From Paludibacter sp. 47-17 (GTDB taxonomy: Bacteria > Bacteroidota > Bacteroidia > Bacteroidales > Paludibacteraceae), in NCBI GenBank assembly GCA_001898935.1, contig MKVT01000009.1, forward strand, positions 310,001 to 374,000: a DNA stretch of 64,000 nucleotides, written 5' to 3'. This document shows, piece by piece, positions 25,310 to 33,976 of this stretch. A program made the translations under genes and the position numbers. The notes beneath the pieces were generated by a model, which had not been told where the DNA came from, made no database searches, and saw only the letters and a program-made list of their open reading frames with translations. Numbering within the stretch: position 1 is the stretch's first letter; every line of letters begins with the position of its first letter.

Positions 25310-26558
25310 CTCCGTACAGCTTTAGATTAATAACTTCATTCATCAACTGACGCATCGCCACATGATTGCCCATTTCCTGGTGATTGACTCCTGCTACGCG
25401 AACATTATAGACAATTTGATTCGTCACCGGATAAAAATAAGCATCCATTCTCGACAAAACCCCGTCGTTTTCGGCAACTACAGGCAGGTATTTCGACCGA
25501 CAGGTTAACTGCTTCAGATCAAAACCGTTGGGAATACAATAATTCTGCAATTCATAGCGCGTTGCCCCCATAGCCGATGCCAAATCGGTATGAAGGCCCG
25601 TTTCCAGGTATCGATACAGCTCGTCCCAGTTATAACGCGCCTTCAATACCAACTCCCGGGTAATCCAAATCCAGGGTAAAAACCGGGCTACAACTCCCAA
25701 TGCATTGTAAACTAAGGTATGCGCATGCTGAACCTGGTAAATAAATGCCATCCCCGACTGCAAGGCAGTAACATATTCCTTATCGTACGATACGTCGAGA
25801 TGGTGCGGATCTTTTACCTTATCCATCTGCGATAAACTTCCCAATGCGCGCACCACCTGCCAATGATCTTCGGCTCCGTAAATATTCAAAACCGGAACAT
25901 CGTAAGCCCTACCGTTCAATGCAGTAAGGAACCTGCTTCCCGGAAGCATATCTTTTATACAAGGGTGGCCCAACTTGTAAATCCCTGTAGCTCCCTGCAG
26001 CGCGTGTTTCAATAAAAACAATGTGGTATTTACCGTCTTGTTCCTGAAAACAGTCACCGGAGCAATCAGAGGTGCTGCAAGCGAAGTAACGGGCACACCC
26101 GAGAATATCCCGGACCGCAAGGATGCATCGATGGCCGAATTTGCCATTTTAATGGCGCCTGAAAAACAATCAGCCACACTGCCATTCAGGGTGTTTTTCA
26201 ACAAACACGATCCGTTATGGGCCGTTGCTACCGTTATAACACCCCTGATTTTTTCAGAATGGCTCATTAGTTCTCTGGCCACCAAACCTCCCATGGAATG
26301 TCCTACAAGTACAATGGAGCCATCCGACACAACAGGTTTGATCCGGCCTGTATATAAACCGGCAGCTATTCCCGGAATGGTTTTATCGGAGGAATACTCC
26401 AACACGTACCCGTTGTGAGGCGAAAACATCGAACTGTAGATATCCCATGTGTTCAATCCATGTTCACCTTCAAGCCCATGCAGCCACACATACCGACCGG
26501 TCGAAAATCCGGTGCTGCCAATCATTAAAATTCCGATTATTAAAAGTAACTTTTTCAT
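25293..26558 (-). CDS. secreted PGAP1-like alpha/beta-hydrolase (lipase/esterase)
   Basis: A 421-residue exported hydrolase. A signal peptide (about 1-21) is followed by an alpha/beta-hydrolase core with an early HG oxyanion-type motif (WLHGLEGEHG), the nucleophile elbow GHSMGG (86-91, Ser88), and a later TVATAHNGS segment as in PGAP1/GPI-inositol deacylases and triacylglycerol lipases. The candidate acid is in YGAEDHW and the candidate His in the C-terminal NHQEMGNH. The substrate is unknown. It sits between a lipoprotein gene and a beta-propeller gene in one operon. Confidence 0.78.
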   Translation of the reverse strand: MKKLLLIIGILMIGSTGFSTGRYVWLHGLEGEHGLNTWDIYSSMFSPHNGYVLEYSSDKTIPGIAAGLYTGRIKPVVSDGSIVLVGHSMGGLVARELMSHSEKIRGVITVATAHNGSCLLKNTLNGSVADCFSGAIKMANSAIDASLRSGIFSGVPVTSLAAPLIAPVTVFRNKTVNTTLFLLKHALQGATGIYKLGHPCIKDMLPGSRFLTALNGRAYDVPVLNIYGAEDHWQVVRALGSLSQMDKVKDPHHLDVSYDKEYVTALQSGMAFIYQVQHAHTLVYNALGVVARFLPWIWITRELVLKARYNWDELYRYLETGLHTDLASAMGATRYELQNYCIPNGFDLKQLTCRSKYLPVVAENDGVLSRMDAYFYPVTNQIVYNVRVAGVNHQEMGNHVAMRQLMNEVINLKLYGDAFAQ

Positions 26559-26574
26559 ATTGGTTTCATTCTAA

Positions 26575-27555
26575 TCAATTAACAGGTTCATTCATTCTCA
26601 ACACAGTCTGGTATCTGTGATACAAGGTTTTTGAACGGTAGAATACCGGATCTCCATCAGGCGACAACTGAAGTGTCAGCGATTCAACGGTTCGGGGATT
26701 GGAACTATACTCCTTACCATTTACATAGTTGTTGAGTAGATAGCTGTCCTCGTAAACAAACACGGTGCGATGTATCAATTGTTGGTTGCCGTGCAACTCA
26801 AACCGTAGCGTCCGGGTCAGTTCATCGTTCATGATAGTTATGGCTTTCAGCGACGACGACACGGGGAGCGCATTCACCGGGGCGGACATCGTGCCAAGCT
26901 GTTGCTCAAGCATGACCGCCCCGTCGGGCTGTTGCATCCGGCGTAATCCGACAGCATTTGTCACCGCCAACGACATCACTTTTTGAGCTTTATCGCCGAG
27001 TTGGACATAATACTGCAAAGAATCGAGAAATTCGTTCAAATTTTGTTCAGGATATACTTCGTCAATCAATAATTCGTTCTGTTTGTTGTATACCTTTAAT
27101 CGTCCGTCCTTTATATGAGTTCTCGACAGAAACTGACCGGATGCAGGCGGAGTCTCAGTAAGCGTATAGAGAGGATTAATTCCATCGGGGGTTAAATCTT
27201 CCAGCTGTGTCTCACTGGTACCGTCGGCAAAAACCAGTATCCGGCTCCGGGTTTCGCGGATTAACGGTATTTCATCGTAGGTGAATACTGTATCATTGCC
27301 TTCAGAAAACGAATGTCGACGTATGCTGCGGGCATTCTGAGCCAGTAAACTCTTAAGTTGTACTCCCATAAAATCGGCGTGCAACTTTTCATCAGGTGTT
27401 TCATATTGATCAATGGAGGTTTGGTGAACATTGATTTCAAAGCGTACCGGATTCGATGCCGAATCCTCGGCCAAGGGGTTCGCACCCTCCTCCTTCTGAC
27501 ACGACCACTGCAATATCAGAATCAAGCAAACAATACATGTATACAATTTTTTCAT
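26575..27555 (-). CDS. probable surface-exposed lipoprotein of unknown function
   Basis: A 326-residue protein starting at MKKLYTCIVCLILILQWSC; an upstream in-frame ATG (27582) would spoil the signal peptide. Cleavage at the Cys leaves CQKEEG. The residues QKEE after the Cys match the Q-(A/K)-(D/E)2 lipoprotein export signal described in Capnocytophaga, so surface display is likely. The rest is beta-rich and without a recognised domain. It is the first gene of the four-gene cassette that also encodes an esterase, a beta-propeller protein and a tethered AraC regulator. Confidence 0.7.
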   Translation of the reverse strand: MKKLYTCIVCLILILQWSCQKEEGANPLAEDSASNPVRFEINVHQTSIDQYETPDEKLHADFMGVQLKSLLAQNARSIRRHSFSEGNDTVFTYDEIPLIRETRSRILVFADGTSETQLEDLTPDGINPLYTLTETPPASGQFLSRTHIKDGRLKVYNKQNELLIDEVYPEQNLNEFLDSLQYYVQLGDKAQKVMSLAVTNAVGLRRMQQPDGAVMLEQQLGTMSAPVNALPVSSSLKAITIMNDELTRTLRFELHGNQQLIHRTVFVYEDSYLLNNYVNGKEYSSNPRTVESLTLQLSPDGDPVFYRSKTLYHRYQTVLRMNEPVN

Positions 27556-27651
27556 ATTCAGATTTTCAGGTTGATTAAACAATGATTTTCTTCTATAGTC
27601 CGTTTCCTCTATTATTTATCCATACCTACCTCCTTTCGTTAAGTTCTTCGC

Positions 27652-27659
27652 CAAAAGTA
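27652..27659 (-). promoter_or_regulatory. -7 promoter box for the lipoprotein-esterase cassette
   Basis: TACTTTTG on the minus strand matches TAnnTTTG and lies 96 bases before the lipoprotein ATG, leaving a fairly long leader. The rest of the roughly 215-base gap up to the dprA stop is A/T-rich and shows no other feature. Confidence 0.45.
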
Positions 27660-27771
27660 ATAAAAAAAACAATTCATAATGTAAATTAACAAGAAAGCCG
27701 CATTATCAACTAAAAATTTATATGTTTTGACTCGTTTTTACGTATATTATCTTAATTTACTTACTAAATGT

Positions 27772-28887
27772 CTATTTTATTTTATAAATACCTCCCGGCA
27801 GGCAGCGTACGACTCCTTTAAATTCAAGATTCAATAATACCGAACTGATCTTACTGTAGGGCAGTTGGAGCAGGAGGGCGATTTCATTGACTTGAATGCC
27901 CTGTGCATGGGATTTCAGTAACGTACATACCTCCAACTCTTCCGGCAACAAATCGGGGAACAAGGAAGGTTGGGTTACGCAAGACGCTAATTGTTCGGGA
28001 CGACGCCAGTTCATACCAGCCAGCAAATCGACCGCCGATTCAATCATAGCTGCTTTGTTGCTCTTTATCTGCAAATTACACCCCCTCGACCACTCGTCGC
28101 CGGCCCGGCCCGGAAATGCAAACACATCGCGGTTGTAATCGTTTCCCAGATCGGCTGTTATAAGTGCCCCTCCCTTTACACCCGACTCGATCACTACAAT
28201 GGCATCGGCCATACCGGCTATAATGCGGTTACGCTGCACAAAATTCTGCCGATCGGGATTGGTTCGGCTCAGGTATTCGGTCACCAACCCTCCCTGGTTC
28301 AGCATCTGAACGGCTGTCGACCGGTGATGCCCCGGGTAAATACGGTCGAGGCCGTGAGCAACAACTCCGAGTGTGGGAATGGCTGCGTCGAGCGAAGCTT
28401 TATGAGCACAAATATCGATCCCGTAAGCCAGTCCCGAAACAATCAGCAGGCCTGCAACGGAACGAAGTTCCGCTACCAGTTCTCGACACATCTTTTTGCC
28501 ATAATCGGTAGCATTACGGGTACCCACCACCGACACAATGCGGGGTGCATTCAAATCGGCCACACCCCGCGAATACAACAGCAAGGGGGCATCGGGGCAT
28601 TCGTGCAACCGGCGGGGATACGAATCGTCGGCATAATAATGTACCCCGATTTCATTATTAATAATAAATTCGATTTCGGCTTCGGCCCGCGATAAAGCTT
28701 GCCGGTGATTCACTATGCCTCCGGCGGTAACTTCACCTATGCCGGGAATTTTCATTAACAAGGATTTACGTTCCCGGAACACAGCTTCTTCGCTTCCCAG
28801 GTAAGCGATCAGATTTCGGGCAATACTGTTGCCCACCCCGTTGAGCAATGTCAGGGCAATTCGGAATTTAAGTTGTTCGGTGTTCAT
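27772..28887 (-). CDS. dprA: DNA-processing protein DprA (Smf)
   Basis: Protects incoming single-stranded DNA and loads RecA during natural transformation. The 371-residue protein has an N-terminal helix-hairpin-helix region (KIPGIGEVTAGGIV), the Rossmann-like DprA core (VGTRNATDYGK, SGLAYGIDICAHKASLD, GGALITA, FAFPGR) and a C-terminal winged-helix segment (IALLLQLPYSKISSVLLNLEFKGVV). The ATG at 28887 is chosen over one 7 codons upstream on family similarity. It is the last gene of a minus-strand run with vanZ-like and nucleoside kinase genes. Confidence 0.93.
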   Translation of the reverse strand: MNTEQLKFRIALTLLNGVGNSIARNLIAYLGSEEAVFRERKSLLMKIPGIGEVTAGGIVNHRQALSRAEAEIEFIINNEIGVHYYADDSYPRRLHECPDAPLLLYSRGVADLNAPRIVSVVGTRNATDYGKKMCRELVAELRSVAGLLIVSGLAYGIDICAHKASLDAAIPTLGVVAHGLDRIYPGHHRSTAVQMLNQGGLVTEYLSRTNPDRQNFVQRNRIIAGMADAIVVIESGVKGGALITADLGNDYNRDVFAFPGRAGDEWSRGCNLQIKSNKAAMIESAVDLLAGMNWRRPEQLASCVTQPSLFPDLLPEELEVCTLLKSHAQGIQVNEIALLLQLPYSKISSVLLNLEFKGVVRCLPGGIYKIK

Positions 28888-28914
28888 AGTATAAGGTTTG
28901 TAATACAATCGTAA

Positions 28915-29301
28915 TCAGCGGAATCGGGGTCGCCACTTCTGCCAGGCAAAAAACAGCAGCCAGCCCATCAATACGCCGGCCACATCGCTAAAAAAGTCGC
29001 CCCATTCGGCAGCACGCGGGGCAAACAATAGGGTTTGCAAGAGTTCGGTAAGCGCTCCTGTAAGAACCGGAAACACGCCCCCCAACACCCAGAAATACGA
29101 CCGGCGGTTTTTCACCATCTTCAGTCCCGACGTTTCGATTAATACCATCAACGTAAGACCCGCATACATCATCAGATGGCCAACTTTGTCGAAAGAAAAC
29201 AATTCCCTGACAGCAGGCACCGACGGCGGATTCATAAAACTCAGTACAAGTATCGCCAACAGTACCGATAACGATTTCCAATAAGCAATAATCCAACGCA
29301 T
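28915..29301 (-). CDS. VanZ family membrane protein
   Basis: A 128-residue inner-membrane protein with about four hydrophobic helices. Conserved VanZ features are the DKVGHLMMYAGLTLM segment and the C-terminal ELLQTLLFAPRAAEWGDFFSDVAGVLMGW, with polar residues next to helices. VanZ members affect teicoplanin resistance in some Gram-positives, but the role in Bacteroidota is unknown. It lies between the nucleoside kinase and dprA genes with 12- and 27-base gaps. Confidence 0.85.
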   Translation of the reverse strand: MRWIIAYWKSLSVLLAILVLSFMNPPSVPAVRELFSFDKVGHLMMYAGLTLMVLIETSGLKMVKNRRSYFWVLGGVFPVLTGALTELLQTLLFAPRAAEWGDFFSDVAGVLMGWLLFFAWQKWRPRFR

Positions 29302-29313
29302 AACGATAAGGGC

Positions 29314-30981
29314 TTAGTACCTGAAACTGCTCCCGCCCATAAATTCACGCAGCAGCGAAGTAGGTGGAATTTCGCGATCGGGTATGGGTACAAAGAAATT
29401 CAGAAATTTCAGCAAGCGATGTGTTTCGGTGTATTCGTCGCAGTATTTAGGCACTTCGGCCAGAATAGGCTCGGCATACTTTTTCAGTACGGCAAGTTCA
29501 AACACCAGCGCCGAATTAAACATGACATCGGCTTCTTCCTGATAAGGAAAAATCCACTTCTCTTCGCCCCGCCGCACGCTCGGCCAACGTGCAATTGTTT
29601 CCTGAGCCGAGTAGTTTCTGAAACGGAAATCCCGAATAATCCGCCGCAACAAACGGGTATCGGTGGTTGGGATCCAGTTGTGGTTATCGATCGAAATAGT
29701 AGTAAGTGCCGAAACATAAATTTTGAATTTCATGCCGGAAGCTATCTCGGTGAGCAACTGTGGATTCAGCGCATGAATACCCTCCAGAATCACCACGGTA
29801 TCGTGATCCAGTTTCAGTTTTTCGCCCCTGAAGGTACGTTTCCCGAGCTCAAAATCGTAGAAAGGGAGTTCAACCTCTTCGCCATTCTGCAACGATTTCA
29901 TCTGCCGGTTAAAATACGGCAGATCGAGCGCTTCGATGGTTTCAAAATCGTATTCCCCGTTTTCATCCAACGGAGTATCGACCCGGTTGACAAAATAATT
30001 GTCCATCGAAATAATTACCGGCTTCAACCCGCTGACCATGAGCTGAACCGACAACCGTTTGCTGAACGTAGTCTTCCCCGACGACGAAGGCCCCGACACC
30101 AGCACAAATCGGATATTTTCCCGTGCTTCGATCTGATCGGCAATATAAGCAACCTTCTTTTCATGGAGCGCTTCGGCTACCTTAATCAGGTCGAACGACT
30201 GCTTGTTACGGCAGGCAATATTAAATTCGCCAATGGTATTGAGCTTCATGATTTTATTCCAACTGATGAATTCGTTGAAAATATCGTAGAGTTTAGGCAT
30301 CATTTCGAATTCTTCCAGGTGATCGGGTCGATTGCGGTTGGGAACCCGCAGCAACATGCCATCGTAATAAGGTACCAGGTCGAACAACGTGAGATAGGAA
30401 GTATCGGGAAGTAACACACCATTGTAATAATCGACATAATCGCCGATGCGGAAGTAGCGCATATAAGGTGTGTTTATCGTTTCGAACAGCGATAGATCTT
30501 CCTGTTCATTCATCTGCTTCTCAAAAATTTCACGCACCACTTTCACCTGCTTTTCTTCGGCAACAATGGGCAGGCCCTGGCCGATAAGGGTGAGCATGCG
30601 TTGTTTGATCGCCGCTATTTCTTTGTCGGTCAGACAAAAACCGAGGTGGTCGATACGACAATAATAGCCTTTCGAAATGGAATGCATGATGCGCAACACG
30701 GCATGCGGATAAAGCTGACGAACTGCCAGTGCAAACACCATACTCAGGGTGCGCACATACACCCGCATGCCCGAAGAACAGCTCATATCGATAAATTCAA
30801 TATCTTTCGGTTTATAGATCAAAAAATTAAGATCCTCCACCTTGTAGTTCACCCGGGCGGCCACTACCGGATAATCGAGCTTAATTGCCAGAGAGGAAAG
30901 GATATCCATCAAGGAAGTACCCCGTTGAATGTCATGATATTCGCGCGTGTTTTTACAATATATGGTCACAGTATTACTCAT
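29314..30981 (-). CDS. TGS-domain nucleoside (uridine-type) kinase
   Basis: A 555-residue protein joining an N-terminal TGS/threonyl-tRNA-synthetase-like region (about 1-200, with the HHxxSK-like alternative HSISKGYYC) to a C-terminal P-loop kinase of the uridine kinase/phosphoribulokinase class (VSGPSSSGKTTFSKRL, about 275-290). The latter has the DNYFVNRVDTP and LEGIHALNPQL motifs. This fusion is common in Bacteroidota and Firmicutes; the substrate is annotated only by homology. ATG 30981 is used because an upstream start would add 20 residues not seen in the family. Confidence 0.88.
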   Translation of the reverse strand: MSNTVTIYCKNTREYHDIQRGTSLMDILSSLAIKLDYPVVAARVNYKVEDLNFLIYKPKDIEFIDMSCSSGMRVYVRTLSMVFALAVRQLYPHAVLRIMHSISKGYYCRIDHLGFCLTDKEIAAIKQRMLTLIGQGLPIVAEEKQVKVVREIFEKQMNEQEDLSLFETINTPYMRYFRIGDYVDYYNGVLLPDTSYLTLFDLVPYYDGMLLRVPNRNRPDHLEEFEMMPKLYDIFNEFISWNKIMKLNTIGEFNIACRNKQSFDLIKVAEALHEKKVAYIADQIEARENIRFVLVSGPSSSGKTTFSKRLSVQLMVSGLKPVIISMDNYFVNRVDTPLDENGEYDFETIEALDLPYFNRQMKSLQNGEEVELPFYDFELGKRTFRGEKLKLDHDTVVILEGIHALNPQLLTEIASGMKFKIYVSALTTISIDNHNWIPTTDTRLLRRIIRDFRFRNYSAQETIARWPSVRRGEEKWIFPYQEEADVMFNSALVFELAVLKKYAEPILAEVPKYCDEYTETHRLLKFLNFFVPIPDREIPPTSLLREFMGGSSFRY

Positions 30982-31041
30982 CGCTTGTGCACTGGAGATT
31001 AAAAAATTTTGGTAAAAGTAGCGAATTACATCGAAAATCAA

Positions 31042-31072
31042 TTGGTGATTTTACTAATTTAAAGTATTTTTG
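31042..31072 (+). promoter_or_regulatory. promoter of the Na/phosphate symporter gene
   Basis: TTG (31042-31044), a 20-base spacer and TATTTTTG (31065-31072) match the Bacteroidota pattern, 46 bases before the ATG at 31119. Confidence 0.55.
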
Positions 31073-31118
31073 CATCGGCATCCGGATAATTTCAGAAAAA
31101 ATTCAACAATAAAATAAA

Positions 31119-32918
31119 ATGAATTATTCCTTCTTCGATTTTTTAACACTGATAGGGTCGCTGGGTTTATTCCTTTACGGAATGAAAATAATGAGCGAGG
31201 GACTACAGAAAGCAGCGGGTAACAAATTAAGGTCGATTCTGACCGCCATGACCCGCAACCGGTTCACCGGCGCATTAACCGGCGTACTTATTACCGCACT
31301 TATCCAATCGTCGTCGGCTACCACCGTGATGGTGGTCAGTTTCGTAAATGCCGGGCTGCTTAACCTGTTGCAGTCGGTAACGGTAATCATGGGAGCCAAT
31401 ATCGGGACCACGGTAACCGCGTGGATCATCTCCTTCTTCGGGTTCAAGTTTAGCATTGCAACCTATTCGTTACCCATGATAGCTGTGGCAATCCCTTTTA
31501 TTTTTTCGGCAAAAAGCAAACGCAAATCCTACGGAGAATTAATTCTTGGATTTGCGTTGTTGTTTATGGGCCTCGATCTGCTGAAAAATTCGGTACCCGA
31601 TCTGAAAAGCAATCCCGAAATGCTGGAGTTTCTGACTCAGTACACCCAATCGGGATTCGGTTCGGTAATTATATTTTTAATCATTGGCACCTTACTCACC
31701 ATCGTTGTTCAATCGTCGAGCGCCACCATGGCCATTACCCTTATTATGGTATCGAAAGGATGGATTTCGTACGAACTGGGAGCGGCAATGGTACTGGGCG
31801 AAAACATCGGCACTACCATTACGGCCAACATCGCTGCTATTCCGGCTAATGTTTCGGCCAAACGGGCAGCGCTGGCCCACACCATGTTCAACATATTCGG
31901 TGTAATCTGGATGCTGTTCCTGTTCTATCCTTTCCTCAACATGATTACCAATCTGGCTGGCAGCATGGGCTTGGGGAACCCTACCGAGTTCGCCAATATT
32001 CTGAACAGCAACCCCGATGCCATCCGCATCTTATCGGCCGACACAGCCAGTCTGACCCCTGCAGAACTGGCCCTGCAATCGAAACTCATCGGTTATCAGA
32101 CTTCAACCTCCTATGGCTTGTCGCTGTTTCATACCATGTTCAACCTTATCAATACCTTTATCATGATATGGGTGGCTCATTTGATTGCAAAAGCGGTATC
32201 GTTCATCATTAAAAAGAAAGAGAACGACGAAGAATTCCAGCTGCAGTATATTTCAACCGGACTGTTGTCGACCTCGGAGCTTTCGCTGATCCAGGCCTGG
32301 AACGAAATAAAATCCTACGGCCATCGTACGCACAAAATGTTTGATCTGACCCGCGACATGGTAAAGGAAACCAACGAAAACGAACTGGTAAAAATTTATT
32401 CCCGGATTCAGAAGTACGAGAGCATCAGCGACCGGATGGAGGTGGAAATAGCCAAGTACCTTACCAAAGTGGGCGACGGACGGTTGAGTAACGAAAGTAA
32501 ACACCGTATCCAGAAGATGTTGCGGGTAGTATCCGAAATCGAAAGTGTGAGCGACGGCTGCCACAATATTGCCCGTACCATTATGCGTAAGCACGACAAC
32601 AAATCGGAGTATACCAAAGGTATGGACGACAACATTGAACTGATGATGAACCTGGTGGATAAGGCCATCAATCAGATGAACGAGGCGCTGGAGAACGACG
32701 ATGTAAGCGACGACGAACTGATTCGTTCGATGAACACCGAAAATGAAATCAACAATTTCAGGAATCAGATCCGGAACCAGAACATATCGGATGTGAACGA
32801 CAAAAAGTATGAATATCAGGCCAGTGTGACCTATATGGACATCATTACCGAATGTGAAAAGATGGGCGATTATATCATTAATATTGTGGAAGCCCTCAAC
32901 GAAAAAAACGGTAATTAA
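31119..32918 (+). CDS. Na+/phosphate symporter family protein with PhoU-like domain
   Basis: A 599-residue protein. The N-terminal membrane domain (about 1-360) has the two inverted repeats of the NptA/PNaS family, each with a QSSSAT motif (IQSSSATT near residue 66 and VQSSSATM near 199). The cytoplasmic C-terminal part (about 390-599) is helical and PhoU-like. Members take up phosphate with sodium, but many bacterial homologues are not characterised. A strong intrinsic terminator follows the gene, so it is monocistronic. Confidence 0.9.
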   Translation: MNYSFFDFLTLIGSLGLFLYGMKIMSEGLQKAAGNKLRSILTAMTRNRFTGALTGVLITALIQSSSATTVMVVSFVNAGLLNLLQSVTVIMGANIGTTVTAWIISFFGFKFSIATYSLPMIAVAIPFIFSAKSKRKSYGELILGFALLFMGLDLLKNSVPDLKSNPEMLEFLTQYTQSGFGSVIIFLIIGTLLTIVVQSSSATMAITLIMVSKGWISYELGAAMVLGENIGTTITANIAAIPANVSAKRAALAHTMFNIFGVIWMLFLFYPFLNMITNLAGSMGLGNPTEFANILNSNPDAIRILSADTASLTPAELALQSKLIGYQTSTSYGLSLFHTMFNLINTFIMIWVAHLIAKAVSFIIKKKENDEEFQLQYISTGLLSTSELSLIQAWNEIKSYGHRTHKMFDLTRDMVKETNENELVKIYSRIQKYESISDRMEVEIAKYLTKVGDGRLSNESKHRIQKMLRVVSEIESVSDGCHNIARTIMRKHDNKSEYTKGMDDNIELMMNLVDKAINQMNEALENDDVSDDELIRSMNTENEINNFRNQIRNQNISDVNDKKYEYQASVTYMDIITECEKMGDYIINIVEALNEKNGN

Positions 32919-32946
32919 TTAAAAGTTGAGCTTTAATTTGAAAGAG

Positions 32947-32980
32947 TCCGGACAAATGAGTAATTTTGTCCGGATTTTTT
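32947..32980 (+). terminator. intrinsic terminator after the symporter gene
   Basis: A perfect 10-bp stem (TCCGGACAAA, 8-base loop, TTTGTCCGGA) is followed by six T residues. It starts 29 bases after the stop codon. Confidence 0.85.
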
Positions 32981-32995
32981 AATTTATAACTTCCG

Positions 32996-33928
32996 ATGGA
33001 TTATCTATTTATTGTTGCGGGCTTTGTGCTGCTCATCGCGGGAGCCAATTACCTGGTGGATGGAGCAAGTGGTCTGGCAAAGCGGTTTAATGTACCTAAC
33101 CTGATTATCGGACTGACCGTGGTAGCCTTCGGCACTTCGGCCCCTGAATTGGTTGTAAACCTGGTGGCCGCTTTCGATCCCTCCACCACCGATATAGCGC
33201 TCACCAATATCATTGGGAGTAATATGATCAACACCTATGTAATTCTGGGCGCTGCTGCTGCCGTATACCCCATCATTTCGCAAAAAAGCTCGCGCCGTTT
33301 CGACATTCCTCTGAGTATCCTGGGTCCTGTAATCGTATTACTGATGACGCTTACCGGCGAACTATCGCAGGTGGATGGCATCATTTTACTGTTGTTTTTT
33401 GCCGGATTTATGTATTCTACCTTCAGTCGTTCGGTAAAGAATCCCGACGTGCAGGCCGAGGATTACAAGCCGATGAAAATATGGAAAAGCGCACTGATGA
33501 TTACAGGCGGATTAGCTGCATTGATAGGCGGAGCACAGCTCATTGTGCCTGCTGCCACCAATATTGCCGCCAGTTTCGGTATCAGTCCGGCAGTAATCGG
33601 GCTTACCGTAGTTGCGCTGGGCACTTCGCTGCCCGAGTTGGCCACATCGGTGATAGCCGCCATGAAAAAGAATTCGGACATTGCGTTGGGCAATGTGGTA
33701 GGCTCCAATATTTTTAATGTATTTATGGTTTTGGCAACCAGCGCCGTAATTCGGCCTTTGCCTGCCTACGACGGTATGATTGTCGACCTGATAGTGACGG
33801 CAGCAGGAGGTTTCCTGGTATTGTTTTTCATCTACACCAACAAAGAACGAAGCATCCGACGATGGGGCGGAATCTCTTTCCTTTTACTCTATACCGCTTT
33901 TCTGGTATGGAAAATCTCAACTTTATAA
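32996..33928 (+). CDS. calcium/sodium antiporter (CaCA family)
   Basis: A 310-residue inner-membrane cation exchanger with about 10 transmembrane helices. It has the two alpha repeats of the family, GTSAPELVVN in the first half and GTSLPELATS in the second, plus matching GSNMINT and GSNIFNV segments. These acidic residues bind Ca2+ and Na+. It resembles YrbG/CaxA-type antiporters. It stands alone between a terminator and the aminotransferase gene. Confidence 0.93.
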   Translation: MDYLFIVAGFVLLIAGANYLVDGASGLAKRFNVPNLIIGLTVVAFGTSAPELVVNLVAAFDPSTTDIALTNIIGSNMINTYVILGAAAAVYPIISQKSSRRFDIPLSILGPVIVLLMTLTGELSQVDGIILLLFFAGFMYSTFSRSVKNPDVQAEDYKPMKIWKSALMITGGLAALIGGAQLIVPAATNIAASFGISPAVIGLTVVALGTSLPELATSVIAAMKKNSDIALGNVVGSNIFNVFMVLATSAVIRPLPAYDGMIVDLIVTAAGGFLVLFFIYTNKERSIRRWGGISFLLLYTAFLVWKISTL

Positions 33929-33942
33929 ATTCACATAACACA

Positions 33943-33959
33943 ATCTGAACGATTCAGAT
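33943..33959. promoter_or_regulatory. inverted repeat before the argD-like gene
   Basis: ATCTGAA-cga-TTCAGAT is a perfect 7-bp inverted repeat 17 bases before the ATG at 33977. It could be an operator or a weak hairpin. The arm spacing differs from that of a canonical ArgR box and no T run follows. Confidence 0.3.
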
Positions 33960-33976
33960 ACAACTCATAAATTGAC

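Noticed and set aside
29419-30414. Plus-strand open frame within the nucleoside kinase gene
   Set aside because: Antisense artefact; the minus-strand gene has kinase and TGS motifs.
33943-33959. ArgR box
   Set aside because: TGAA and TTCA arms are separated by 3 bases rather than the spacing of a canonical ARG box.
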